Assembly (NCBI RefSeq): GCF_003112575.1
Contig: NZ_BEWC01000005.1
Span: 1 to 64,000, forward strand
Source: Streptomyces ardesiacus
GTDB taxonomy: Bacteria > Actinomycetota > Actinomycetes > Streptomycetales > Streptomycetaceae
Reading direction: 5' to 3'
Length of the DNA: 64,000 nt
How positions within the stretch are numbered: the stretch's first letter is position 1; each line of letters starts with the position of its first letter. The notes beneath the pieces were generated by a model. The model was not told where the DNA came from, ran no database searches, and saw nothing but the letters and a program-made list of their open reading frames with translations. The translations under genes and the position numbers were made by a program. This document shows, in pieces, positions 1 through 7,303 of the stretch.

Positions 1-310
1 TTAACATATCTGGCGTTGACTTTTGGCACGCTGTTGAGTTCTCAAGGAACGGACGCTTCCTTTGTACTCACCCTCTCGGGCTTTCCTCCGGGCGATTCCC
101 TTCGGTCTTGCGTTTCCAACTCTATCAGATCTTTCCGATCCGATTTCCTCGGTGCTTTCCAGGTTCCCGCTTTCGCGTTTCCCTTTCCGGCGGTTCCGAC
201 TCTATCAGATCCTTTCGGGCTCTGATTCCCCGTCAGAGGGGGTTGTCTCCACGGCCCTTGGGCCGTTTCAACGAGGTGAGACTCTAGCGGACTCCCGGCT
301 CCCGAGCTAA
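1..310 (-). promoter_or_regulatory. rRNA operon leader and tandem promoters (16S gene lies off the left edge)
   Basis: Read on the minus strand, positions 47-25 carry the conserved actinobacterial pre-16S leader motif around CTTGAGAACTCAACAGCG, followed by the AGTCAACGCCAGATATGTT stretch that precedes Streptomyces 16S genes. The 16S gene itself would start beyond position 1. Upstream on the same strand the -10-like hexamer TAGAGT occurs three times (286-281, 204-199, 124-119), spaced about 80 bp apart. The outermost has a possible -35 TTAGCT at 310-305 with an 18-bp spacer. Multiple promoters are usual for Streptomyces rrn operons. The motif identification is from memory; the hexamers are read directly. 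Confidence 0.8.
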
Positions 311-546
311 TCGGGGGCCGCGTTCTTTCGAACATGGATTCCTCATTCCGTAAATACACGCACCGACACGACGACGACGCCGACAACGCGACTGTTCGTC
401 GAAGAGTGGTTGGTACTTGCGGAATCGCTGTCCGGGGACCGACCGGGGTCGGCGCTCACGTCGGACAACTCGGAGAACACTAGGAGTGCGCGGCGGCCGT
501 GTCAAATCCCGGGTGGGACGGGCTGCGCAGGCGTACGGTGGGGCTC

Positions 547-588
547 GTGACGACGCGTACGTGCAGCCAGCTCTGGTGGCCCGCCTGA
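547..588 (+). CDS. trpS leader peptide with tandem Trp codons
   Basis: A 13-codon reading frame starts with GTG at 547 after a purine-rich GGTGGGG stretch. It encodes MTTRTCSQLWWPA and stops at TGA 586-588. The two adjacent TGG codons (574-579) lie near its end, the usual layout for a Trp-sensing attenuator peptide. It sits 115 nt before a tryptophanyl-tRNA synthetase gene and directly before mutually exclusive hairpins. A ribosome stalled at the Trp codons would leave 590-597 free, while one at the stop codon would cover it. The peptide itself probably has no function. Confidence 0.8.
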   Translation: MTTRTCSQLWWPA

Positions 589-589
589 C

Positions 590-638
590 GGCGGCCGCAC
601 ACACGTATGCACACGACGGCCGCCGCTTCGGCGGCCGT
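590..638 (+). promoter_or_regulatory. Ribosome-mediated transcription attenuator of trpS
   Basis: A perfect 10-bp stem, 616-625 with 629-638, closes a 3-nt loop and is followed by TTCC: the terminator form. The 8-nt block 590-597 (GGCGGCCG) is exactly complementary to 617-624, giving a competing antiterminator that destroys the terminator stem. Block 590-597 starts two bases after the leader-peptide stop codon, so a terminating ribosome would mask it and favour termination when charged tRNA-Trp is plentiful. Ribosome-mediated attenuation of an auxiliary, indolmycin-resistant TrpRS gene is known in S. coelicolor; this sequence has the expected architecture. Confidence 0.8.
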
Positions 639-703
639 TTCCGTATCTCCCTCCAGGAGGGGCGGCCGGCCGGAGGCGGCGGTCCTGACCAGGAGGTGGA
701 GAG

Positions 704-1714
704 ATGACACGGGTCTTCAGTGGGGTCAAGCCGACCGGGCACCTGACGCTGGGGAACTACCTGGGAGCCATGCGGCGGTGGGCCGCGGTGGACCAGCACC
801 GGTCGGACGCGTTGTTCTGCGTCGTCGACCTGCACGCGCTGACCGTGGACCACGACCCGGCGCGGGTGCGCAGACTCAGCCGCCAGGCGGCGTCGCTGTT
901 GCTGGCGGCGGGGCTGGACCCCGAGCTGTGCACGGTGTTCGTGCAGAGCCACGTGGACGAGCACGCCCGGCTGTCGTACGTACTGGAGTGCGTCGCGACG
1001 GACGGGGAGATGCGGCGGATGATCCAGTACAAGGAGAAGGCGGCGCGGGAACGGGAGCGGGGCGGGAGCGTGCGGCTGTCGCTGCTGACGTATCCCGTGC
1101 TCATGGCGGCGGACATCCTGGCGTACGGGACGGACGAGGTGCCGGTCGGGGACGACCAGACGCAGCACGTCGAGCTGGCGCGGGATCTCGCGGTGCGGTT
1201 CAACCAGCGGTACGGGCACACCTTCGTGGTGCCGCGGGCGACCGGTCCCGCGGTGGCGGCCCGGGTCATGAATCTGCAGGACCCCACGTCGAAGATGGGC
1301 AAGAGCGAGGACACCGGGCCGGGGATCGTCTATCTGCTGGACGAGCCGGACGTGGTCCGGAAGAAGGTCATGCGGGCCGTGACCGACAGCGGGCGGGACG
1401 TCGTCTACGACCGGGAGGAGCGGGCGGGGCTCGCCAACCTGCTGGAGATCCTCGCCGCCTGTACGGGCGGGGACCCGGCGGAGCTGGCGGGCGGGTACGA
1501 CTCGTACGGCGCGTTGAAGAAGGACACGGCGGAGGCGGTCGTCGAGATGCTGCGGCCGGTGCGGGAGCGGCACAAGGAGCTGTGCGCCGATCCCGGTTAC
1601 GTGGAGGGCGTGCTGGAGGACGGGGCCGGGAAGGCCCGGGCGATGGCGCGGCCCACCGTGGACGCGGCCTACCGGGGGATCGGGCTGCTGCCCCCGGCGG
1701 GCGCCTCCCGGTAA
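704..1714 (+). CDS. trpS: Tryptophanyl-tRNA synthetase (attenuator-controlled type)
   Basis: This 336-aa class I aminoacyl-tRNA synthetase charges tRNA-Trp in the cytoplasm. The HIGH-type signature is TGHLTLGN (residues 11-18) and the KMSKS loop is KMGKS (197-201). The length is normal for bacterial TrpRS. The start is fixed by a strong AGGAGG at 691-696, 7 nt before ATG. An upstream Trp-Trp leader peptide and terminator/antiterminator pair show induction when charged tRNA-Trp is scarce. In S. coelicolor the gene controlled in this way encodes an auxiliary TrpRS that gives resistance to the TrpRS inhibitor indolmycin; I infer the same role here from the leader, not from active-site residues. 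Confidence 0.93.
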   Translation: MTRVFSGVKPTGHLTLGNYLGAMRRWAAVDQHRSDALFCVVDLHALTVDHDPARVRRLSRQAASLLLAAGLDPELCTVFVQSHVDEHARLSYVLECVATDGEMRRMIQYKEKAARERERGGSVRLSLLTYPVLMAADILAYGTDEVPVGDDQTQHVELARDLAVRFNQRYGHTFVVPRATGPAVAARVMNLQDPTSKMGKSEDTGPGIVYLLDEPDVVRKKVMRAVTDSGRDVVYDREERAGLANLLEILAACTGGDPAELAGGYDSYGALKKDTAEAVVEMLRPVRERHKELCADPGYVEGVLEDGAGKARAMARPTVDAAYRGIGLLPPAGASR

Positions 1715-1727
1715 GGGGAGCGGGCCG

Positions 1728-2540
1728 TCAGTCCTTGGTGCCGGAGGCCAGCTCGCGGCTGCGGTCGCGGGCGGCCTCCAGGGCGGCGATGAGGGCGGCG
1801 CGGACGCCGTGGTTCTCGAGTTCGCGGATGGCGTTGATGGTGGTGCCGGCGGGCGACGTGACGTTCTCGCGGAGCCTGACCGGGTGTTCGCCGCTGTCGC
1901 GGAGCATCTTCGCGGCGCCGATCGCGGACTGGACGATCAGGTCGTGGGCCTTGTCGCGCGGCAGGCCGAGGAGGATGCCGGCGTCGGTCATGGCCTCGAC
2001 CAGGTAGAAGAAGTACGCCGGTCCCGAGCCGGAGAGGGCCGTGCAGGCGTCCTGCTGGGACTCGGGGACGCGGAGGGTCTTGCCCACGGCGCCGAAGATC
2101 TCCTCGGTGTGGGTCAGGTGGGCGGCGGTCGCGTGGGTGCCGGCGGAGATGACGGACATGGCCTCGTCGACGAGGGCCGGGGTGTTCGTCATGACGCGGA
2201 CGACGGGGGTGCCGGGGGCGAGGCGCTCCTCGAAGAAGGCGGTGGGGATGCCCGCGGCGCCGCTGATGACCAGGCGGTCGGCGGGGACGTGCGGGGCGAG
2301 TTCGTCGAGGAGGGTGCCCATGTCCTGCGGCTTGACCGTGAGGATCAGGGTGTCGGCGTTCTTGGCGGCCTCGGCGTTGGTGACCGGGGTGACTCCGTGG
2401 CGGGCGCGGAGCTCGTCGGCGCGTTCCCGGCGGCGGGCGGTGACCAGGAGGTCGGCGGGGGCCCAGCCGGATCCGATCATGCCGGAGAGGAGGGCTTCGC
2501 CGATCTTGCCGGTGCCGAGGACGGCGACTTTCTGGGTCAT
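1728..2540 (-). CDS. proC: Pyrroline-5-carboxylate reductase
   Basis: This 270-aa NAD(P)H-dependent enzyme performs the last step of proline synthesis, reducing 1-pyrroline-5-carboxylate to proline. It begins MTQKVAVLGTGKIGEALLSG, a Rossmann GxGxxG dinucleotide fold, and carries the C-terminal helical dimerisation region with a conserved SGSGPAYFF segment. I chose ATG at 2540 because the family starts right at the Rossmann strand, the length then matches E. coli ProC, and GGAGGG lies about 10 nt upstream. An in-frame ATG at 2603 would add 21 low-complexity residues. It ends 14 nt from the trpS stop codon, so the two genes converge. Confidence 0.93.
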   Translation of the reverse strand: MTQKVAVLGTGKIGEALLSGMIGSGWAPADLLVTARRRERADELRARHGVTPVTNAEAAKNADTLILTVKPQDMGTLLDELAPHVPADRLVISGAAGIPTAFFEERLAPGTPVVRVMTNTPALVDEAMSVISAGTHATAAHLTHTEEIFGAVGKTLRVPESQQDACTALSGSGPAYFFYLVEAMTDAGILLGLPRDKAHDLIVQSAIGAAKMLRDSGEHPVRLRENVTSPAGTTINAIRELENHGVRAALIAALEAARDRSRELASGTKD

Positions 2541-2694
2541 GGGTTCGGTGCCCTCCGTGCCCTGTCTGTTCCGGGTGCGTCGTGCGTCGTGCGTCGTCGT
2601 CATCCTCGCATTCAGGGGGGTGAGTGGGGGCGTTGCGTCCAGTCCGCGGACGGTGGGAGTTCTTCGCCCCCGCCGCCCCTTCCCGTTCCCGTCC

Positions 2695-2714
2695 CCGGGG
2701 GCCGCCGCCCCCGG
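2695..2714 (-). terminator. GC-rich hairpin downstream of the ABC exporter operon
   Basis: CCGGGGGC (2695-2702) pairs perfectly with GCCCCCGG (2707-2714) across a 4-nt loop, about 50 nt beyond the stop codon of the ABC permease gene. There is no clear U-tract, which is usual in high-GC actinobacteria. The 226-nt gap between proC and the permease otherwise shows nothing I recognise. Confidence 0.45.
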
Positions 2715-2766
2715 ACGCCGCTTCCGGCCCCGAACGGCCTCGTCCTCGGACGCCGGACGGGCTGAT

Positions 2767-3534
2767 TCATGCTGTTCGGCGTTTCAACGTGGCTGCGCCC
2801 AGGGCCAGGACCAGGAGGGCGCAGGCCGCGACGATCAGGACGTCCCGTACGAAGGCGGGGGTCGGGTCGGTGTGGCGCAGGACCTCGTTCATGCCGTCCA
2901 CCGCGTAGGACATGGGCAGGACGTCGGAGACGGCCTCCAGGGCCGGGTGCATGGTGTCGCGGGGTGTGAAGAGGCCGCAGAGGAGGAGCTGGGGGAAGAT
3001 CACCGCCGGCATGAACTGGACCGCCTGGAACTCGGAGGCCGCGAAGGCGGAGACGAAGAGGCCGAGTGCGGTGCCCAGGAGGGCGTCGAGCAGCGCGACC
3101 AGGAGCAGCAGCCAGGGGCTGCCGGTGACGTCGAGGCCCAGGAGCCAGACCGCGAGGCCCGTCGCGAGGGCGGACTGGACGATGGCGAGCGCGCCGAAGG
3201 CGAGGGCGTAGCCCGCGATGAGGTCGCCCTTGCCGAGCGGCATGGCGAGGAGGCGTTCGAGGGTGCCGGAGGTGCGCTCGCGCAGGGTCGCGATGGACGT
3301 GACCAGGAACATCGTGATCAGCGGGAAGATGCCGAGGAGCGAGGCGCCGATGGTGTCGAAGGTACGCGGGCTGCCGTCGAAGACGTAGCGCAGCAGGAAG
3401 AGCATGACGCACGGGATCAGCATCAGGAGCGCGAGGGTGCGGGGGTCGTGGCTCAGCTGGCGCAGGACGCGCGTCGCGGTGGCCGTGGTGCGGGAGAGGC
3501 TCAGGGGGCGGACGGGAGACACGGGGGTGGTCAT
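2767..3534 (-). CDS. ABC-2 type exporter permease
   Basis: A 255-aa integral membrane protein with about six hydrophobic helices in the ABC-2 (drug/polyketide exporter) pattern. The first helix lies around LALLMLIPCVMLFLL; the ABC-2 signature region near FAASEFQAVQFMPAVIFPQL precedes a CGLFTPRD loop. The cytoplasmic stretch TSGTLERLLAMPLGKGDL resembles the coupling helix of this family. The start ATG overlaps the stop codon of the ATPase gene (ATGA), implying translational coupling and a shared complex. Such two-gene exporters commonly move antibiotics or lipids; the substrate is not visible from the sequence. Confidence 0.88.
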   Translation of the reverse strand: MTTPVSPVRPLSLSRTTATATRVLRQLSHDPRTLALLMLIPCVMLFLLRYVFDGSPRTFDTIGASLLGIFPLITMFLVTSIATLRERTSGTLERLLAMPLGKGDLIAGYALAFGALAIVQSALATGLAVWLLGLDVTGSPWLLLLVALLDALLGTALGLFVSAFAASEFQAVQFMPAVIFPQLLLCGLFTPRDTMHPALEAVSDVLPMSYAVDGMNEVLRHTDPTPAFVRDVLIVAACALLVLALGAATLKRRTA

Positions 3535-4361
3535 CGGGTGGTCTCCTTCGTGCGGGGCGGCGCCTGCTCCTTCGCCTCGTCGACCAGGTGCAGGAAGGCT
3601 TCCTCGACCGTGTCGGAGCCGGTACGGGTGCGCAGGGCGTCGGGGGTGTCGTCGGCGAGGACCTCGCCCTCGCGCATCAGGAGCAGGCGGTGGCAGCGCT
3701 CGGCCTCGTCCATCACGTGGGAGGAGACGAGGAGGGTGGCGCCGCGGTCGGCGGCGAGGGAGTGGAACAGGGTCCACAGGTCGCGGCGGAGTACGGGGTC
3801 GAGGCCGACCGTCGGTTCGTCGAGGACGAGGAGTTCGGGGGCGCCCAGGAGGGCCACGGCGAGGGAGACCCTGCTGCGCTGGCCGCCGGAGAGGTGGCCG
3901 GCCAGGGAGTCGGCGTGGGTGGTGAGGTCGACGTCGGCGATGGCCCGGCCGACGTCCTCGCGGCGGTGGGCGGAGGCAGCCCGGCCGGGGCGGAGGATCT
4001 CGGCGAAGTGGTCGAGGTTCTGGCGGACGGTCAGGTCGTCGAAGACGGACGGGGCCTGGGTGACGTACCCGATGCGGGTGCGCAGGGCCGGGTGGCCGGC
4101 CGGGCGGCCGAGGACGTCCAGGGTGCCGGTGACCTTGGCCTGGGTGCCGACGATCGCCCGCATCAGGGTGGTCTTGCCGCAGCCGGAGGGACCGAGGAGA
4201 CCGGTGATCCCGCCCCTCGGGACGGTGAGGCCGAGACCGCGCAGGACGGTGCGGGTGCCGCGGACGACGGTGAGGTCCTCGGCGAGCACGGCGGGCGGTG
4301 CGGGGGCGGCGCCCCGCCCTTCGGGGGGCCGGGAGGAGTGCTCCGGCAAGTAATTCATCAT
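3531..4361 (-). CDS. ABC transporter ATP-binding protein (DrrA/CcmA type)
   Basis: A 276-aa cytoplasmic ATPase that powers the coupled permease. It shows Walker A GPSGCGKTT (near residue 57), the ABC signature LSGGQRSR, Walker B LLVLDEPTVGLD and a switch histidine in LLVSSHVMDE. The first ATG (4361) was chosen because a promoter with -35 TTGACG, a 17-bp spacer and -10 CACTAT places the transcription start at or next to this codon, so the mRNA is probably leaderless. A palindrome covers the -10 and the start codon, so a repressor very likely controls the operon. No regulator gene lies next to it. Confidence 0.9.
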   Translation of the reverse strand: MMNYLPEHSSRPPEGRGAAPAPPAVLAEDLTVVRGTRTVLRGLGLTVPRGGITGLLGPSGCGKTTLMRAIVGTQAKVTGTLDVLGRPAGHPALRTRIGYVTQAPSVFDDLTVRQNLDHFAEILRPGRAASAHRREDVGRAIADVDLTTHADSLAGHLSGGQRSRVSLAVALLGAPELLVLDEPTVGLDPVLRRDLWTLFHSLAADRGATLLVSSHVMDEAERCHRLLLMREGEVLADDTPDALRTRTGSDTVEEAFLHLVDEAKEQAPPRTKETTR

Positions 4362-4397
4362 GCGATGAATAGTGCTCCCGGGTGCCCGCGGCGTCAA
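4353..4397 (-). promoter_or_regulatory. Promoter and operator of the ABC exporter operon
   Basis: On the minus strand, -35 TTGACG (4397-4392) and -10 CACTAT (4374-4369) are 17 bp apart, and ATG follows the -10 by 7 nt. The inverted repeat ATTCATC-N4-GATGAAT spans 4353-4370, overlapping the -10 hexamer and the first codons. A bound dimer would block initiation. The repeat is exact; which regulator family binds it is unknown. Confidence 0.6.
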
Positions 4398-4411
4398 CCC
4401 GCCGGACGGGG

Positions 4412-4513
4412 CGTCGCCGTCATTTCGGGGCGGGGCGTAGCCGTCGTTTCGGGGCGGGACGTCGCCGTCGGGGCGGGAGGTCGCCGTCGGGCCGTCGCCG
4501 TCGGGTCGGGCAG
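4412..4513. repeat. Degenerate tandem repeat upstream of the ABC operon
   Basis: About four imperfect units beginning GTCGCCGTC or GTAGCCGTC and running into GGGGCGGG, with unit lengths of roughly 24 nt shrinking to 18 nt. It fills the gap between the methyltransferase stop codon and the exporter promoter. It looks like slippage-type expansion of GC-rich DNA, with no coding sense. Confidence 0.5.
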
Positions 4514-4531
4514 TCGTGCCGGCCCGCCGGG

Positions 4532-5332
4532 TCAGGTCCTCGGGGACGTTCCGAGGAGGAGGTGGACGTCGTACGTCTCCTCCACGAGTCCGTCCGGGAA
4601 GACCGACAGCAGGTGGCGGCGCTCCTCGGCGAAGAAGGCCGCGGCGCGTTCCTCGGTGTCGGTCAGGAAGGCCGAGTGGCTGCCGACGTTGGCCAGGTGG
4701 GTGTCGAGGGGGACGCGCCGGCTCCAGCGGACCACGCGGTGGACGAAGTCGAGGCTGCCGGTGGGGTCGGCGAAGCGGGGGTCGAACTTCCGTTTCTCGG
4801 CGGCGAGGTTCAGGTCGGCGAAGTGCCGGTCGATGCGCCGTCCCGCGTCCGCGATCCACGGCACGTCGGGGGCGTCGGTGTTCCACCACAGCGCCAGCGC
4901 CCCGCCCGGACGCAGCACGCGCAGCGCCTCCGGGACCGCGAGCGCGGGGTCGGTCCAGTGCCAGGCCTGGGCGTAGGCGAGGAGGTCGGCGCTGTGGCCG
5001 GCGAGGGGGAGGGCGTTGCCGTTGCCGCGGACCACGGGGACGCCCGGGAGGGTGCGGCGGAACTGGGCGGCCATGCCGGCGCCGGGTTCCACGGCGATCA
5101 CGTCGGCGCCGCGCTCGTGCAGGCGGGCGGTGGCGAGGCCGGTGCCGGCGCCGACGTCCACGACGCGGGCGCCCCGGAAGGGACGGCCGGTCAGTTCCTC
5201 CAGCGCGTCGAAGAGGGCGGGCGGGTAGGAGGGGCGGTTGGCGGCGTACTGGGCCGCGGCAGCGTTGAAGGAGTGGGCGCGGGCGCCGTGGCCCGGCTGC
5301 GCGGAGGCGTTCGCGGTCGGCGGTGTCGTCAT
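4532..5332 (-). CDS. SAM-dependent class I methyltransferase
   Basis: A 266-aa protein with the methyltransferase type 11 fold. Motif I is VVDVGAGTGLATARL and the acidic end of strand 2 is VIAVEPGAGM, both binding S-adenosylmethionine. The post-motif segment AQAWHWTDP and the later VLRPGGALALWWN are typical of the trans-aconitate/small-molecule methyltransferase group. The substrate cannot be told from sequence. It lies upstream of the ABC exporter on the same strand, but the 170-nt gap holds a separate promoter, so the two are probably not co-transcribed. Confidence 0.8.
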   Translation of the reverse strand: MTTPPTANASAQPGHGARAHSFNAAAAQYAANRPSYPPALFDALEELTGRPFRGARVVDVGAGTGLATARLHERGADVIAVEPGAGMAAQFRRTLPGVPVVRGNGNALPLAGHSADLLAYAQAWHWTDPALAVPEALRVLRPGGALALWWNTDAPDVPWIADAGRRIDRHFADLNLAAEKRKFDPRFADPTGSLDFVHRVVRWSRRVPLDTHLANVGSHSAFLTDTEERAAAFFAEERRHLLSVFPDGLVEETYDVHLLLGTSPRT

Positions 5333-5413
5333 CCGGCCATGGTGGCCGGGCGGGGCGGGGGCGGAGTAGTCCTGCCGAGGGAGCGCCGTGGGGAAGGGCC
5401 TCGCGCCGCTTCG

Positions 5414-5917
5414 CTACTTCCGGCGCTTCTTCTTCGACGGGTTGCCCGTGCGGCGCGAGGCGCGCTTCTCGTACTCCTCGCGGGCCTTCTCGTACTCCGC
5501 GCGGTGCAGCTTCTCGCCCGGGGCCTCGGTGAAGGTGCGGAGGAAGTAGGCGAGGAGGGAGCCGACGAAGCCGATGGCGAGCAGGCCGCGCAGGGAGGAC
5601 TGGCGGTCGGGGTCGGGGCGGCTGGTGAAGCCGGACCAGGTGTGGCGGAAGGCCAGGGCGCTGCAGACGGCGAACATCACGATCATCAGCAGCGAGACGA
5701 AGCCGCCGATGTCGGCGATCTGGAGGCCCTGGTAGGCGACGCGGAGCACGAAGCAGGCGGCGGCCGCCACGGCGAGCGAGCCGACGGCGAGGCCCACCCG
5801 GCGGGCGGCGTAGCCGTTGTCGTGGCGCACCCAGGTCGTGCCGTAGAACCGGAGGGGTTCGGGGCGGGGGCCCGCCTGGGTGTCGGGGGTGCCGTGGTTG
5901 CCGTTCTCTGCGCTCAC
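5414..5917 (-). CDS. Conserved membrane protein, three predicted helices
   Basis: A 167-aa protein that I do not recognise as a named family. A short cytoplasmic N-terminus is followed by three hydrophobic segments (around VGLAVGSLAVAAAACFVL, FVSLLMIVMFAVCSALAF and GLLAIGFVGSLLAYFL). The C-terminus is highly charged and ends in the lysine/arginine cluster NPSKKKRRK. The GTG start at 5917 is preceded by CATAAT at 5929-5924 with a 6-nt gap, indicating a leaderless transcript. It is followed 41 nt past its start, on the upstream side, by a lipoprotein gene on the same strand. The function is unknown. Confidence 0.72.
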   Translation of the reverse strand: MSAENGNHGTPDTQAGPRPEPLRFYGTTWVRHDNGYAARRVGLAVGSLAVAAAACFVLRVAYQGLQIADIGGFVSLLMIVMFAVCSALAFRHTWSGFTSRPDPDRQSSLRGLLAIGFVGSLLAYFLRTFTEAPGEKLHRAEYEKAREEYEKRASRRTGNPSKKKRRK

Positions 5918-5958
5918 GCGTCGATTATGGCCCGCGCCCGCCGGGGCGTGCGGGGCGG

Positions 5959-6633
5959 TCAGCCGCCCTGGCCGGCGCTGCCCATCGGGCCGACCTTCAC
6001 CGGGGAGCCCGGAGTGTCCGAGGCGGGCAGCGAGGCGCCGCCCGGCCAGTCGAGGGTGACCGACTTGGTCTCGTTCGGCGGGGTCACCACCAGGCCCGTG
6101 ATGCGGACGCCGGAGCCGCCCGTGTCGTTGATCGGGTAGGTGATGCCGAAGGTGACGTTCTCGCCGTCCGCGAGGACGACCGGGTCGGCCTGCTCGCCGG
6201 TGCGCTCCGCGGACAGGGTGCCCGCGTTGGTCTTCAGGTCGACGCCCGCGTAGCCGGCGAGGGCGCAGTCCCGGCCGCCGCCGTTCTTCAGGTCCACGGC
6301 GACGGTGCCCTCGGTGTCGCCGCCGACGGTGGCGTCGACCGCCGTGATCTCCAGCTCGTCGGTGCGGCACTTGGCGGCCTTGCCGTCCTCGGTGGCCCCG
6401 CCCGTTCCGCCCGTCCCGGCGGGGCTCTTGCCCGCGGAGTCCGAGCCGCCGCCCTCCTGGTCCGCGCCGGCCGAGCCCGTTCCGGCCGACGCCGAGCCTC
6501 CGTCCGGGGAGGACGGGGCGGAGGCGGCGGGCGGGGCGGAGGTCTCGTCCGTACCGTCGTCGTTCTGGCAGGCCGTGAGCGAGAGACCGGCGGCGAGGGC
6601 CATGGCGGCGAGGGTCAGCTTGCGAACGCGCAT
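5959..6633 (-). CDS. Secreted lipoprotein with DUF4232-like domain
   Basis: A 224-aa protein with a lipoprotein signal peptide: MRVRKLTLAAMALAAG followed by the lipobox LTAC, so the mature protein should start at Cys22 and be lipid-anchored outside the membrane. A Ser/Gly/Ala-rich linker (about residues 25-80) leads to a beta-sandwich resembling DUF4232, recognisable from CRTDELEI near its start, a second Cys in DCALAGYAGV, and the VTFGITYPIN and VRITGLVVTPP strands. DUF4232 proteins are abundant in Streptomyces and have no established function. Confidence 0.8.
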   Translation of the reverse strand: MRVRKLTLAAMALAAGLSLTACQNDDGTDETSAPPAASAPSSPDGGSASAGTGSAGADQEGGGSDSAGKSPAGTGGTGGATEDGKAAKCRTDELEITAVDATVGGDTEGTVAVDLKNGGGRDCALAGYAGVDLKTNAGTLSAERTGEQADPVVLADGENVTFGITYPINDTGGSGVRITGLVVTPPNETKSVTLDWPGGASLPASDTPGSPVKVGPMGSAGQGG

Positions 6634-6787
6634 CGTTGTCTACCTCTGGGTCGGGTGTGGCGTGCCGGTCCGCCCGGACCCGTCGGTGCGAGCGGCTTCT
6701 ACGCTCACCAAGACCCGCTCGGCCCGGCACGCCGTTCCCCCCGGCAACCTCCTAGTACGTCCTCAGGACATCGCTGTTACAAGGTCA

Positions 6788-7120
6788 TCAGCAGCGCGGG
6801 GCCACGTAACCGTCGCTTCCGGTGAGGATGTACGCGTCGGAGACGTACTGGCCGCTGCCGATGTTGTCCCAGATGTTCGAGGTGCCGTAGGGGCCGGAGA
6901 CCCGCTCCCCCGTGCGCTGGCAGTGGATGGACACCCTGGAACCGGCGGACAGGACCCGCACCAGGGAGTAGGTGGTGCCCGGGCCGCTGCGGACGTTCAG
7001 GCTGTAGCCCGGGGCGACCGGGTAGGTGGCCAGGGCGGCGGCCGCCGCGACGGCCGTCTCGGGCGCTCCGCCCGGCTCCTCTTCCCCGCCGCCGGTGTTC
7101 CGGACCTGGTCGAGCGACAT
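6788..7120 (-). CDS. Small bacterial SH3-domain protein
   Basis: A 110-aa protein whose second half is a bacterial SH3-like (SH3_3) fold: YSLNVRSGPGTTYSLVRVL is the classic motif. It continues through SIHCQRTGERVSGPYGTS and ends YVAPRC. Two cysteines could form a disulphide. The N-terminus is Gly/Glu/Ala-rich with no clear signal peptide, so secretion is uncertain. ATG 7120 was chosen because GGGGGGAG lies upstream. It is divergent from the Ser/Thr kinase gene 183 nt away. Such domains often bind peptidoglycan or extracellular peptides. Confidence 0.65.
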   Translation of the reverse strand: MSLDQVRNTGGGEEEPGGAPETAVAAAAALATYPVAPGYSLNVRSGPGTTYSLVRVLSAGSRVSIHCQRTGERVSGPYGTSNIWDNIGSGQYVSDAYILTGSDGYVAPRC

Positions 7121-7303
7121 GTGGAAACTCCCCCCGTTGCACCCCACGACTGTCGTGGGGGACCGTTGATACCCCAGGAACCAGCCATGAAACACCAGTT
7201 CGCCCCTCGTACACGCGGGGCGGCAGGCCGCCTCCGTCCCGTAGGCCCCATCGACTAGGCTCCGAGCGTCGCTCGCGCGAACGAACAGCACGGGGGTGGT
7301 TCC

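Noticed and set aside
607..2007. A 466-codon plus-strand frame overlapping trpS in another frame
   Set aside because: It is a shadow of the trpS frame; the trpS frame has all catalytic motifs and a strong ribosome site.
2041..4353. A 770-codon plus-strand frame across proC and the ABC exporter genes
   Set aside because: It is repetitive and charged, and is antisense to three recognisable genes.
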